A stretch of DNA of 40,049 nucleotides, from positions 1-40,049 of the forward strand of contig PFOR01000001.1 of the NCBI GenBank assembly GCA_002792635.1, in the 5' to 3' direction. Made by a program: the position numbers and the translations under genes. The stretch is from Candidatus Pacearchaeota archaeon CG_4_10_14_0_2_um_filter_35_33 (GTDB lineage: Archaea; Nanobdellota; Nanobdellia; Pacearchaeales; GW2011-AR1). Positions 7,095 to 15,301 of the stretch are shown here, piece after piece; within the stretch, counting starts at the first letter, position 1; each line of letters opens with the position of its first letter. The notes under the pieces are model-generated. The model searched no databases. It was given only the letters and a program-made list of their open reading frames with translations, and was not told the DNA's origin.

Positions 7095-7409
7095 ATGGAA
7101 GAGGTTTTGGAAAGAGAAGGGATAAGCGAGTTTGCTTATCAGGTCATGGATTTAATGGGTGTTGATAATCCGGATGATTATATTATCAGAGCTAGACATG
7201 ATAGATTAGTTGTCGGTTTTAATAGAGATGTTGGATTTGGATTTGTTGTTGGGAACATGAAATATGGGGGAGAGGGATATGGAAGAAAATTAGTTAATAA
7301 GTTCAGGAAAATGAGGGGAAGAGATGTTCAAGTCTTTAATACTTTTTGCCAGGATTTGAATCTTGGAGGATTTGTTTTTAATGCTATTGGGAGGAAGCAA
7401 GATGGCTAA
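7095..7409 (+). CDS. Unknown protein inserted in the ribosomal cluster
   Basis: 104 residues, not recognised. It starts one base after the S28e stop and overlaps L24e by 8 bases, so it is a full member of the operon. The sequence has acidic helices first (MEEVLEREGISEFAYQVMDLMGVDN). A beta-rich middle follows with aromatic and Gly residues ('RLVVGFNRDVGFGFVVGNMKYGGEGYGRKLVNKFRKMRGRDVQVFN'), then 'QDLNLGGFVFNAIGRK'. Its position between S28e and L24e and the basic 'KLVNKFRKMRGRD' stretch suggest a ribosome- or RNA-associated role; this is inference from context. Confidence 0.75.
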   Translation: MEEVLEREGISEFAYQVMDLMGVDNPDDYIIRARHDRLVVGFNRDVGFGFVVGNMKYGGEGYGRKLVNKFRKMRGRDVQVFNTFCQDLNLGGFVFNAIGRKQDG

Positions 7410-7683
7410 GTGTACATTTTGTGGGAAGGAACAGGACGATTATAAGGGTACTTTCCTGATGAAAAATGATGGTACTAGTAATTATTATTGTTCTATGAAA
7501 TGCCAAAAAAATCATTTAAAGTTGAAAAGGGACAAGAGAAAGATTAAATGGACTGAGGCATTCCATACAGTTAGAGAAAAAAGACTGGCAAAGGAAAAAG
7601 AAAGAGTTGAGAAAGTTAGGAAAGAAAAGGCCGAAAAAAAGGCTGGAAAGAAGAATTCCGACAAAAATGATGCCAAGAAATAA
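7402..7683 (+). CDS. rpl24e: 50S ribosomal protein L24e
   Basis: 93 residues from ATG 7402, where the conserved N-terminus MAKCTFCGKEQ begins. The zinc knuckle is CTFC ... CSMKC (C-x2-C ... C-x3-C), followed by 'KNHLKLKRDKRKIKWTEAFH'. The last 30 residues are a Lys/Glu/Ala-rich tail (KEKERVEKVRKEKAEKKAGKK) not found in short L24e proteins. It is the last gene of the L7Ae operon. In many archaea ndk follows directly; here ndk is about 6 kb downstream, behind the gyrase operon. Confidence 0.95.
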   Translation: MAKCTFCGKEQDDYKGTFLMKNDGTSNYYCSMKCQKNHLKLKRDKRKIKWTEAFHTVREKRLAKEKERVEKVRKEKAEKKAGKKNSDKNDAKK

Positions 7684-7690
7684 TTTTTAA

Positions 7691-7707
7691 TTTTATCGAC
7701 GATAAAA
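7691..7707. terminator. Perfect 8-bp palindrome between L24e and gyrB
   Basis: ttttatcg-a-cgataaaa is an inverted repeat with a one-base centre, just after the L24e stop and about 20-30 bases before TATA-like elements (catataaag, gtttataaagg at 7719-7737) preceding gyrB. It could be a terminator hairpin or a dyad operator for gyrB; the one-base loop favours a DNA-binding dyad. Confidence 0.35.
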
Positions 7708-7770
7708 GGCTGGTTTATCATATAAAGGTTTATAAAGGAAGTTTGACTTTTCTGTTCAGGATTTTAAACA

Positions 7771-9672
7771 ATGGCACAGATGAAAGACACCAAAAAGGAA
7801 TATTCTGCAGAAAAGATTAAGGTACTTGAAGGCTTGGAAGGAGTTAGGAGGAGGCCTGCTATGTATATTGGAAGTACAGGTAAGCAAGGCTTGCATCATC
7901 TAGTATATGAGGTTGTGGATAACGCTGTGGATGAGGCGATGGCTGGTTATTGCGATTTGATTGATGTTATTTTGAATAAGGATGGTTCAGTGACCGTAAG
8001 AGATAATGGAAGAGGAATTCCAGTTGACAAGCATCCAGTTTATAAGATTCCTGCTGTTGAAGTTGTTGTTACTAAGCTTCATGCCGGCGGGAAATTTGAT
8101 AAGAGGAGCTATGCTGTTTCCGGAGGGCTACACGGAGTTGGGATTAGTGTTGTAGCTGCTTTATCTAAGCATATGAGCGTTATTGTTAAGAGGGCTGGAA
8201 AGAAATATCAGCAAGAATACAAGATAGGAAAATCTATTTACAAACTAAAGACTATTGGAAGCATTGGGAAAGATGATACTGGAACAGAAGTCACATTTGT
8301 TCCGGATAATGAAATATTTTCTACTCTTGATTTTGATTTTTCTGTTTTACAGACAAGGTTTAGGGAAATCGCGTTTTTGAACAAAGGTGTTAAGATAAAA
8401 TTGAGTGATGAAAAATCAGGAAAAAAAGAGACATTCCATTTTGAGGGTGGGATTATAGAATTTGCGAAATGGATTAATAAAAATAAGGATGCGATACATT
8501 CAAAGCCAATCTATTATGCAGGAGAGGAAAGTGGAGTTGTTGTCGAAGTATCAATACAATATAATTCAGGATATCAGGAAAATGTTTTAAGTTTTGTAAA
8601 TACAATTAATACTGTTGAAGGCGGAACGCACGTTATTGGTTTTAAGACTGCTTTGACAAGAGCTATTAACGAATATGCTAGAAAGAATAAGTTATTGAAA
8701 TTTGGAAATCTTAATGGCGATGATGTTAGAGAAGGACTTTCAGCAATAATTTCTGTTAAAGTTCCTGAACCACAGTTTGAGGGACAAACAAAGACGAAGC
8801 TTGGAAACTCGGAAGTTAAGGGAATAGTTGATAGTTTGTCTATGCTCAGATTGAGTGAGTTTTTTGAAGAAAATCCTGTAATTGTTAAGAGGATTGTTGG
8901 GAAAGCAAATGATGCACAAAAAGCAAGGGCTGCTGCTAAGAAGGCTAAAGATTTAGTAAGAAGGAAGAATGCTTTCAGTGTCGGAGGTCTTCCAGGGAAG
9001 TTGGCGGATTGTTCTAAGAAGAAGTCTGATGATACTGAATTGTATATTGTTGAGGGAGATTCTGCAGGTGGAACAGCCAAACAGGCAAGGAATAAGGAAT
9101 TTCAGGCTATTTTGCCATTAAGGGGGAAGATATTGAATGTTGAGAAAGCTAATCCGAATAAGGTTTTTGGTAATGAAGAGATTGCTAATTTGATTACTGC
9201 TATTGGCACAGGAGTCGGGGATAGTTTTGACTTGGAAAAGTTAAGATATTCTAAAATCATTATAATGACTGACGCTGATGTTGATGGTGCACATATTAGA
9301 ACCTTGTTGTTAACATTCTTCTTTAGATTTATGAGGAAGCTTGTTGATAACGGGAATATTTACATTGCAGTTTCTCCATTGTATAAGATTCGGAAGAAAA
9401 AAGACCATTATATTTATTCTGACCAAGAGTTAAAGGCGGTTTTGGGCAAGTTAGGGAATGCAACGGTTCAGAGATTTAAGGGTTTAGGAGAAATGAACTC
9501 TGAACAACTTTGGAGCACAACTATGAATCCTAAAACTCGGTTGTTGAACAAGGTTACTGTTGAAGATGCTGTGAGGGCTGATGAAATATTTGCAAGATTA
9601 ATGGGAGATAATGTTGAACCTAGGAGAGAGTTTATTTTAGCTAAAGCACATGAAGCGGAGGTTGACATTTAA
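7771..9672 (+). CDS. gyrB: DNA gyrase subunit B (bacterial type)
   Basis: 633 residues, the usual length for short GyrB. With GyrA it introduces negative supercoils using ATP. The GHKL ATPase part shows 'LEGLEGVRRRPAMYIGSTG', 'VDNAVDEA', 'DNGRGIPV' and 'VSGGLHGVGISVVAALS'. The transducer and Toprim parts show 'QTKTKLGNSEVK', 'KLADCSKKK', 'YIVEGDSAGGTAKQARN', 'AILPLRGKILNVEKA', 'IIIMTDADVDGAHIRTLLLTFF' and 'RFKGLGEMN'. All catalytic residues appear intact. Gyrase is of bacterial origin in archaea, so ancestral transfer is likely. It is first in a five-gene operon ending with gyrA. Confidence 0.97.
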   Translation: MAQMKDTKKEYSAEKIKVLEGLEGVRRRPAMYIGSTGKQGLHHLVYEVVDNAVDEAMAGYCDLIDVILNKDGSVTVRDNGRGIPVDKHPVYKIPAVEVVVTKLHAGGKFDKRSYAVSGGLHGVGISVVAALSKHMSVIVKRAGKKYQQEYKIGKSIYKLKTIGSIGKDDTGTEVTFVPDNEIFSTLDFDFSVLQTRFREIAFLNKGVKIKLSDEKSGKKETFHFEGGIIEFAKWINKNKDAIHSKPIYYAGEESGVVVEVSIQYNSGYQENVLSFVNTINTVEGGTHVIGFKTALTRAINEYARKNKLLKFGNLNGDDVREGLSAIISVKVPEPQFEGQTKTKLGNSEVKGIVDSLSMLRLSEFFEENPVIVKRIVGKANDAQKARAAAKKAKDLVRRKNAFSVGGLPGKLADCSKKKSDDTELYIVEGDSAGGTAKQARNKEFQAILPLRGKILNVEKANPNKVFGNEEIANLITAIGTGVGDSFDLEKLRYSKIIIMTDADVDGAHIRTLLLTFFFRFMRKLVDNGNIYIAVSPLYKIRKKKDHYIYSDQELKAVLGKLGNATVQRFKGLGEMNSEQLWSTTMNPKTRLLNKVTVEDAVRADEIFARLMGDNVEPRREFILAKAHEAEVDI

Positions 9673-9953
9673 TGGACAAAGTAAGAAAAATTGTTCTTGA
9701 AATCCAGAATAATTATCGGAATAAACTGAAAACTGATAAAGAAATATTTTATCATCTATTGGAGCAGACAGGGAGACATATAATTAAGTCGGGCAAGTTG
9801 AAAGAAAGCGGGGAGAAGGAGATATTCAGGAGAGAAGTGGTCAATATGTATCTTTTAAGTTTAGGGTTGATTGAATTAGAGAGAGTAGATGATGATACTA
9901 TCAAAGCATCTGCGGACTATTATAATAACAAAATAAAGGAGTTATTTGAATAA
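9672..9953 (+). CDS. Small helical protein of the gyrase operon
   Basis: 93 residues, not recognised, overlapping the gyrB stop by one base (TAATG) and the next gene by one base. It is almost entirely helical and charged ('MDKVRKIVLEIQNNYRNKLKTDKEIFYHLLEQTGRHIIKSGKLKESGEKE', '...FRREVVNMYLLSLGLIELE...'). It might form a small helical bundle, loosely like MazG or HEPN folds, but no catalytic signature is clear. Tight coupling to gyrB suggests co-expression, not necessarily a gyrase function. Confidence 0.7.
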   Translation: MDKVRKIVLEIQNNYRNKLKTDKEIFYHLLEQTGRHIIKSGKLKESGEKEIFRREVVNMYLLSLGLIELERVDDDTIKASADYYNNKIKELFE

Positions 9954-10108
9954 TGGAAAAGAAATTTTGTCCGAATTGTAAGAGCGAGAATGTTGAGCTT
10001 GTGGCAGGAGGAGTTAGCGGAACATGGATGTGTAGGGATTGTGGGTTTAGCGGAAGCTTATTTCCGGAGAAGGATATTGTCGGAGGAAATATGGAGGATA
10101 AAGAATGA
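9953..10108 (+). CDS. Small zinc-ribbon protein
   Basis: 51 residues: MEKKFCPNCKSENVEL, then 'GTWMCRDCGFSGSLFPEKD'. The two CxxC pairs (CPNC and CRDC) 23-24 residues apart form a zinc ribbon like those in transcription factors, RNA polymerase subunits and ribosomal proteins. It starts on the last base of the preceding stop (TAATG) and overlaps the next gene by ATGA, so it belongs to the gyrase operon. The function is unknown; nucleic-acid or protein binding is likely. Confidence 0.75.
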   Translation: MEKKFCPNCKSENVELVAGGVSGTWMCRDCGFSGSLFPEKDIVGGNMEDKE

Positions 10109-10500
10109 AATTATATTTAGCACACAAGGCGAGTGAGGAAGATAAGAATGAATTGTCCCAAGAAATGAAAAGAGTTGTTGGGAAGTTAGATGATTTGGGT
10201 ATTGGATGGTATTGCACATTTCTTGATGAAAATATTAGGGAAAAAACAAGAAAGGACTATATTGGAAACACTATTGAGACAATAAAAGGGGTTGATGGGA
10301 CTTTGGCAATAATTAAGTCTGAGGAAAAGAACGAGGGTTTGTTGATTGAAGTCGGCTTAATTGTTGGAATGCAGAAAAAGTTATTTTTACCTATTAGGAA
10401 GGGAGTTATGAAAGGAAGATATGTCAGGCTTCTCGCTGATAAGATAATTGAATTTAATGGTATTGATGATTTAGTTAATAAATCGGGAGGAATAAAATGA
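10105..10500 (+). CDS. Nucleoside 2-deoxyribosyltransferase-like protein
   Basis: 131 residues. '[39 protein letters not shown]' gives a Rossmann-like start. '[44 protein letters not shown]' matches the nucleoside 2-deoxyribosyltransferase/TIR-like pattern 'aD.vva...... s.Gt..EiG.A.a..kpv'. The Glu in 'GLLIEVG' would be the catalytic nucleophile position. It could transfer deoxyribose between bases or hydrolyse nucleotides (DNPH1-like). It is nested between gyrB and gyrA with 4-base overlaps, an unusual place for a nucleotide-salvage enzyme. Confidence 0.65.
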   Translation: MKLYLAHKASEEDKNELSQEMKRVVGKLDDLGIGWYCTFLDENIREKTRKDYIGNTIETIKGVDGTLAIIKSEEKNEGLLIEVGLIVGMQKKLFLPIRKGVMKGRYVRLLADKIIEFNGIDDLVNKSGGIK

Positions 10501-13013
10501 CGCCCAAGGGGAACGGAGAGAAGAAAATAGAAGAAGAAGTTGAAAAGATGGAAGTTCAAAGAAGATTGAAAGATCAAATTGGATTTGAGAAAGGAGTTGC
10601 TGGAAAAGAAATTACTGAGGAAATGGAAAAATCTTATATTGATTATGCAATGTCTGTTATTACTCAGAGAGCTCTACCCTCGGCTGAAGATGGATTGAAG
10701 CCAGTTAATAGGAGAATATTATATGCAATGCATTCTGTTGGGTTGACGCCTGATAAACCGACAAAGAAATCTGCTACTGTTGTTGGAGAGGTTTTAGGTA
10801 AATTCCATCCACATGGAGATGTTGCTGTCTATGATGCCATGGTGAGAATGGCTCAAGATTTCTCTATGAGATATCCCTTAGTTAAAGGGCAAGGAAACCT
10901 TGGAAGCATGGATGGCGATAGTCCGGCAGCTATGAGGTATACAGAAGCAAAGCTGGCAAAAATATCTCATGAATTGTTGAAAGATATTGAGAAAGATACA
11001 GTGAAGATGCAACCAAACTTTGATAACTCTATTAAAGAGCCTGAAAATCTTCCAGGATTATTGCCTAATTTACTTTTGAACGGTGCCACAGGAATTGCAG
11101 TAGGAATGGCTACAAACATTCCACCCCATAATTTAACTGAAATTTGTGATGCTATTATTACTTACATTGGAAAATCGAATATAACTGAGGAAGCCTTAAT
11201 GGAAATAGTTACAGGTCCGGATTTTCCAACTGGTGGATATGCAACAGGACCAGGAATCCAAGATATGTATAAATCCGGAAAGGGGAAGGTTATTATGAGG
11301 GGAAGAACCAAGACAGAAGAAAAGAAGGGAAAGCCTCTTGTTGTAATCACAGAAATTCCCTACATGGTTAACAAAGCAGATTTAGTTAAAGATATTGCAA
11401 GACTTGCTACTGAGAAAAAATTGCCAGATGTGTCTGATTTGAGGGATGAATCTAGCAAGGGAGATGTTCGGATTGTTGTTGAGTTGAAGAAAGGGGCAGA
11501 GCCCAAGTTTACATTGAATAAATTATATAAGTTAACAAAATTACAGACTAATTTTGATGCTAATATATTAGCCTTGGTTAATGGAAAACCGACTGTTTTA
11601 ACTTTAAAGAATTATTTGAATGTGTATATTAATTATAGGAAGAATGTAGTTATTAAAAGAAGCAAGTTTGAATTGAAGAAGGCCGAAGATAGATTAGAAA
11701 TTGTTTTAGGTTTGTTAATAGCATTGAAGAGTATTGACGCAGTCATTGATTTAATTAAGAAGTCTAAGAATGCTACCGAAGCTAATGAGGGATTGATTAA
11801 GAAGTTTGGGTTAACTGGAAGACAAGCTAAGGCAGTTTTGGAGACAAGATTACAGCAGTTGACAAGGTTAGAAGATGGTAAGCTGAAAGATGAGAAGAAG
11901 AAACTTGAAGAAACAATAGATAGTCTTAAGAAGATATTAGGAGACGAAGAAGAGGTTTTGAAAGTTGTTAAGAAGGAAGTTCAGGATTTGAAAAAAATAT
12001 ATGGAGATAATAGAAGAACTACTATATTGAAGAAAATTGCAGAAATAAAAGAGAAGGATTTAGTTGAGAAGAAAGATGTTGTTGTTACTTTGACTAATTC
12101 AGGATACGTTAAAAGGCTTGATGTCAAGGTCTATAAAGAACAGAGGAGGGGTGGCTCAGGGGTAATGTCTGGACTAAAAGATGAGGATTTTGTAAGGAAT
12201 ATGCTTACATGTTCTACTCATGATTATTTGTTGTTCTTTACATCTAGAGGCAGGGTGTATTGGGTTAAGGCAAATGATATTCCAGACTCTAGTAGGCAAA
12301 GTAAGGGAAGAAGTATTGCTAATCTTTTGAATTTAAGAGATGAGGAAATTGCAAATGTTATTGCTGTTAAGAATTTTGATTCTGGATATTTAATGTTTGC
12401 TACGAAAAAAGGGGTTGTCAAGAAGTTGGCTTTGAAGGATGTTAGCAGACCTAGAAGTACAGGAGTTAGGGTGATTAATCTTCCAGGAGATGGTTCTGAT
12501 AGTCTAATTAATGTTGTTATAATTCAGGATAAACAGGAGGTTTTATTAACAACTAAGAGAGGGCAGGCTGTTAGATTTAGTTCGGATGACGTGAGGGCAA
12601 TGGGCAGGGCTAGTTATGGTGTTAAAGGAACTGGATTGGGTTCAGGAGATGAAGTTGTCGCATTAGTTGATTTGGATAAAAATGGAACGATTTTGACAAT
12701 TACAGAGAAAGGATATGGAAAGAGGAGTAAGTTGGAAGATTATAGAAAAACAGCCAGAGGCGGGAAAGGAGTGATAAATCTTAAGACTAGTGAGAAAACT
12801 GGAAAAGTTGTTAAAAGTCTTAGTTTGGATAATAAGGATTCCGTGATATTAACAACTGTTAAGGGAATGGTGATAAGAATCAATATGAAAGCGATGAGAG
12901 TTATGGGAAGAGCCACGCAAGGTGTTAGAGTTGTTAAGCTTAAAGTAGGAGATAGGGTGGCCGATGTTGTTAAAGTTCCGAGGGAAGAAGTTTTGGTTGA
13001 GAAGATTGAGTGA
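10497..13013 (+). CDS. gyrA: DNA gyrase subunit A
   Basis: 838 residues. The breakage-reunion domain shows '[29 protein letters not shown]', '[22 protein letters not shown]' and the catalytic Tyr148 in '[10 protein letters not shown]'. A coiled-coil gate lies around residues 400-500. The C-terminal beta-pinwheel contains the GyrA box as 'QRRGGSG' (usual form Q-R/K-RGG-R/K-G), which marks gyrase rather than topoisomerase IV. The position matching E. coli Ser83 is Val ([10 protein letters not shown]), while the Asp87 position is kept. The first about 35 residues are a charged extension. It is the last gene of the operon and overlaps the previous gene by ATGA. Confidence 0.97.
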   Translation: MTPKGNGEKKIEEEVEKMEVQRRLKDQIGFEKGVAGKEITEEMEKSYIDYAMSVITQRALPSAEDGLKPVNRRILYAMHSVGLTPDKPTKKSATVVGEVLGKFHPHGDVAVYDAMVRMAQDFSMRYPLVKGQGNLGSMDGDSPAAMRYTEAKLAKISHELLKDIEKDTVKMQPNFDNSIKEPENLPGLLPNLLLNGATGIAVGMATNIPPHNLTEICDAIITYIGKSNITEEALMEIVTGPDFPTGGYATGPGIQDMYKSGKGKVIMRGRTKTEEKKGKPLVVITEIPYMVNKADLVKDIARLATEKKLPDVSDLRDESSKGDVRIVVELKKGAEPKFTLNKLYKLTKLQTNFDANILALVNGKPTVLTLKNYLNVYINYRKNVVIKRSKFELKKAEDRLEIVLGLLIALKSIDAVIDLIKKSKNATEANEGLIKKFGLTGRQAKAVLETRLQQLTRLEDGKLKDEKKKLEETIDSLKKILGDEEEVLKVVKKEVQDLKKIYGDNRRTTILKKIAEIKEKDLVEKKDVVVTLTNSGYVKRLDVKVYKEQRRGGSGVMSGLKDEDFVRNMLTCSTHDYLLFFTSRGRVYWVKANDIPDSSRQSKGRSIANLLNLRDEEIANVIAVKNFDSGYLMFATKKGVVKKLALKDVSRPRSTGVRVINLPGDGSDSLINVVIIQDKQEVLLTTKRGQAVRFSSDDVRAMGRASYGVKGTGLGSGDEVVALVDLDKNGTILTITEKGYGKRSKLEDYRKTARGGKGVINLKTSEKTGKVVKSLSLDNKDSVILTTVKGMVIRINMKAMRVMGRATQGVRVVKLKVGDRVADVVKVPREEVLVEKIE

Positions 13014-13057
13014 GGGAAAGGTTGAAGCGTTAGGCAGTTCTTTCGGGATTTTCAGGC

Positions 13058-13072
13058 TTTTTTTTATTCTTT
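13058..13072 (+). terminator. Oligo-T terminator after gyrA
   Basis: Eight T followed by attcttt lies about 45 bases after the gyrA stop, an archaeal-type termination tract. Confidence 0.5.
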
Positions 13073-13115
13073 AGAGTGTAATAATAATTAAAAAGAGCGG
13101 TTCTAGGTAATAAAC

Positions 13116-13411
13116 ATGGAATTTGATTTAGCTCAAGTATTAGGATGGATTGCAACTATTCTTTTTTCAATTATGGTTATACCACAGATGATAAAAACAT
13201 TGAAAACAAAGAATACTGAAGGTGTCAGCCTATTGCTTTTTTAACCTTTCTAACAGCAAATATAATTGCATTGATTTATGCTTTTATGATCTCTCAACCA
13301 CCTTTGATTATTAAGTATGAAATAGGGATTCTGACAACTGTTTTCTATCTAACTATTTATTATGTTTATTCTAAAAATAACTCTGAAAAATCTATTGAGA
13401 ATTTGGTGTAA
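13116..13411 (+). pseudogene. SemiSWEET / PQ-loop sugar transporter, one frameshift
   Basis: The first frame reads MEFDLAQVLGWIATILFSIM then VIPQMIKTLKTKNTEGVSLLLF and stops. The second frame continues LTFLTANIIALIYAFMISQ, then PPLIIKYEIGILTTVFYLTIYYVYSKN, to a TAA at 13409. Together they make a full three-helix SemiSWEET of about 98 residues with the PQ motif (IPQ). One extra T in the T6 run near 13237-13242 would restore the frame exactly. This is either a sequencing or assembly indel or a recent mutation. The gene lies between gyrA and ndk. Confidence 0.75.
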
Positions 13412-13425
13412 GGAAAGAGTGTTTT

Positions 13426-13680
13426 GTGGTTGAGGTGTTTAATGTTCATTTGGAAGATACTAATAAGGGTTCTGAAACGCACTTGAATCATATTTTAAGA
13501 TTGTGTGCTCGAAGAGACATAAAATCCATAATTGCCGGGGATTTCAATATGTATTTGACGGATGTTATGAAAAAATTATCTGAAAAGCATGAGTTAATGA
13601 TAGTAACTTCTAGGACAATTTCTAAGGAAGAAAGAACGAAAAAATGGATAAAAAAGTATTTAAATCTCATATTCACTTGA
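13426..13680 (+). pseudogene. Fragment of an endonuclease/exonuclease/phosphatase (EEP) protein
   Basis: About 84 residues from a GTG. 'VEVFNVHLEDTNKGSETHLNHILRL' and 'SIIAGDFNMYLTDVMKKLSEKHEL' carry the EEP motifs N-x-H-L and GDFN. Full EEP domains are about 250 residues: the N-terminal catalytic Glu region and the C-terminal 'SDH' motif are absent. The end of the ORF runs into the ndk promoter. It is therefore a relic, possibly left by a rearrangement between gyrA and ndk. Confidence 0.6.
13657..13665 (+). promoter_or_regulatory. TATA element for ndk
   Basis: tatttaaat is centred 25 bases before the ATG at 13686 and fixes that ATG, rather than an upstream in-frame ATG at 13644, as the likely start. 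Confidence 0.6.
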
Positions 13681-13685
13681 ATTTA

Positions 13686-13970
13686 ATGGGTAATGAAAGG
13701 ACTTTGGCAATTTTGAAACCTGAAACTTTGGAAAAAGGGCTTGAATTCGAAATTTTAGATAAAATAAGAGGTAGAGGGTTGCAAGTTGTTGATCTTAGAA
13801 GGATGGTTGCTTCTGAAAGTTTGCTCAGGAGACATTATGAGGAAGTTATTGAAAGAGTTGGTCCGGTTATAGGGGATCAAATAATTAATTATATGACTTC
13901 TGGTCCGGTCATGGTTGTTGTCCTTGAAGGAGAAGGGGCTGTTAAATCTGGAAGGGAAATTGGGGTATAG
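13686..13970 (+). CDS. ndk: Nucleoside diphosphate kinase, N-terminal part (frameshifted)
   Basis: Starting at ATG 13686 the product reads MGNERTLAILKPETLEKGLE, the NDK beginning (xERTlviiKPd), through 'GPVMVVVLEGEGAVKSGREI', then meets a TAG at 13968. The missing C-terminal part, including 'RNLIHMSDS' with the phospho-accepting His, continues in another frame. One extra G in the G4 run at 13962-13965 restores 'REIGGIDKDPIKCSEDSIRR', a good NDK continuation. As written the enzyme would lack its active-site His and be inactive. NDK balances NTP and dNTP pools. In many archaea it follows L24e. Confidence 0.8.
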   Translation: MGNERTLAILKPETLEKGLEFEILDKIRGRGLQVVDLRRMVASESLLRRHYEEVIERVGPVIGDQIINYMTSGPVMVVVLEGEGAVKSGREIGV

Positions 13971-14077
13971 ACAAAGACCCTATAAAGTGCTCTGAAGATT
14001 CCATTAGGCGGATTTATGGTGATGATACTCTAGAAAAATCAATCGAAGAGGAGAGATGTGTTAGAAATTTAATCCAT

Positions 14078-14707
14078 ATGTCTGATTCAAATTCTGCTGC
14101 AAAAAGGGAAATTAACTTATGGTTTGGAGAAAAATATGTGGAAGGTCCTTATGGAAAAGCCGTGAGAAATGTTGCTGAAATAACTAGGCTAGATGGTGAA
14201 GGCATAATAAAAGAAATAATGGACTTTTCTAACCAACAACAAGCTATCGTTCATGGTATTAAATTGGCTAAAGATGCTAAAAAAATAATGGGAAGTTCCC
14301 TCAAACCTCATACTCCTGAAAGTGGACCATGTAGTTTTTGGGCTAGTGGGAGGTGTATATTATATCCTGTTCGGAGTTCTCTAATATTCAATTATTCTGG
14401 TGTGTATTGCCCCGAAGCAAATACTCAAGAATATAATTTAGCCCTGACTAGCTTTCCTGCCTTGAGAGATCATTTCTTAAACTTGCCTCTTTTTGAAGAA
14501 GATTCCCATATTAAAATTGGAGCGGAAATTCCATATTCCGCATTTGCCCTTCTAAATGTAAAGGTTAAGAGTTTAATTGGTGCAAGCCCTAGAGAGATAA
14601 GGATGATAGCTGAAAGAACAATGATTTTAGGATTGCACAATCTTCTTTCCACTGAAATTCCATTTGGCAAACTAATTAGATATGGGGAGGTTGATATTAA
14701 AAAATGA
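14078..14707 (+). CDS. C-terminal end of NDK joined to an unknown about 185-residue domain
   Basis: The frame is open upstream of ATG 14078 back into the NDK region (DKDPIKCSEDSIRRIYGDD and RNLIHMSDS, where His is the catalytic residue of NDK). Normal NDK ends soon after 'SAAKREINLWFGEKYVE'. Here the frame runs on for about 185 residues that I do not recognise. These include a Cys-containing stretch ('GPCSFWASGRCILYPVRSS', 'GVYCPEAN') and a helical C-terminus ('PREIRMIAERTMILGLHNLLS'). The true protein is probably one NDK-X fusion of about 340 residues from 13686 to 14707, broken by a single-base indel. It is coupled to the HAD gene by an ATGA overlap. Confidence 0.6.
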   Translation: MSDSNSAAKREINLWFGEKYVEGPYGKAVRNVAEITRLDGEGIIKEIMDFSNQQQAIVHGIKLAKDAKKIMGSSLKPHTPESGPCSFWASGRCILYPVRSSLIFNYSGVYCPEANTQEYNLALTSFPALRDHFLNLPLFEEDSHIKIGAEIPYSAFALLNVKVKSLIGASPREIRMIAERTMILGLHNLLSTEIPFGKLIRYGEVDIKK

Positions 14708-15288
14708 TTATAGCTATTGACTTGGACGGAGTAATTGCTGACTCATTAGGAAAATTTATAGAATTTCATAATGATGTTTTTAATACTAGTTTGAAAGTTG
14801 CTGATTTTACATCATACACATTGAACGAAAGTATTGGCATGCCTAGAAAAGAAGAAATAAAACATATAGAAATGTTTGATGATAGTAATTATTTTAATGA
14901 AATAAAACCTTTAAAAGAGGCACCTAGTGCAATTTTAGATTTATCAAGTAGTCATAAGTTAGCAATAGTTACTGGGAGAAATGAAGGTCAAAAAGAAAAG
15001 ACTTTACTTTGGATAAAAAAATATGTCCCTCAAATAAAGGAAATTTTTTTTATAAGAAAATCTGTAAGAGATAATTCTAAATCAAAAGCAGAAATCTGCA
15101 AGGAAATTCAAGCAGACATCTTAATAGAGGACAACCTTAAATACGCCCAACAAGTCGCACAAGCCGGAATAAAAGTACTTCTTTTTGATTATCCTTGGAA
15201 TCAATCATCTAATTTGAACCCCTTGATTATAAGAGTATGTGGATGGAAAGAGGCCTTAAATTTCATAAATTCTCTGAAAATAAAATGA
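14704..15288 (+). CDS. HAD-family 5'-nucleotidase (deoxyribonucleotidase-like)
   Basis: 194 residues. HAD motif I is 'IAIDLDGVIADSLG' (nucleophile Asp6 and acid Asp8), motif II is 'LAIVTGRNEG', and motif III/IV is a Lys followed by 'ILIEDNLKYAQQVAQAG'. A helical cap follows motif I. The pattern 'DLDGVIADS...' with a small cap resembles the NT5C / COG5663 5'(3')-deoxyribonucleotidase group, which dephosphorylates nucleoside monophosphates. It sits between an NDK fusion and a nucleotide kinase in a run of nucleotide enzymes. Its start overlaps the preceding stop (ATGA). Confidence 0.75.
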   Translation: MIIAIDLDGVIADSLGKFIEFHNDVFNTSLKVADFTSYTLNESIGMPRKEEIKHIEMFDDSNYFNEIKPLKEAPSAILDLSSSHKLAIVTGRNEGQKEKTLLWIKKYVPQIKEIFFIRKSVRDNSKSKAEICKEIQADILIEDNLKYAQQVAQAGIKVLLFDYPWNQSSNLNPLIIRVCGWKEALNFINSLKIK

Positions 15289-15301
15289 TTTTAAATAAAC
15301 A

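Noticed and set aside
8574-9080. Minus-strand ORF of 168 codons
   Set aside because: Antisense of the Toprim region of gyrB; composition typical of a shadow frame.
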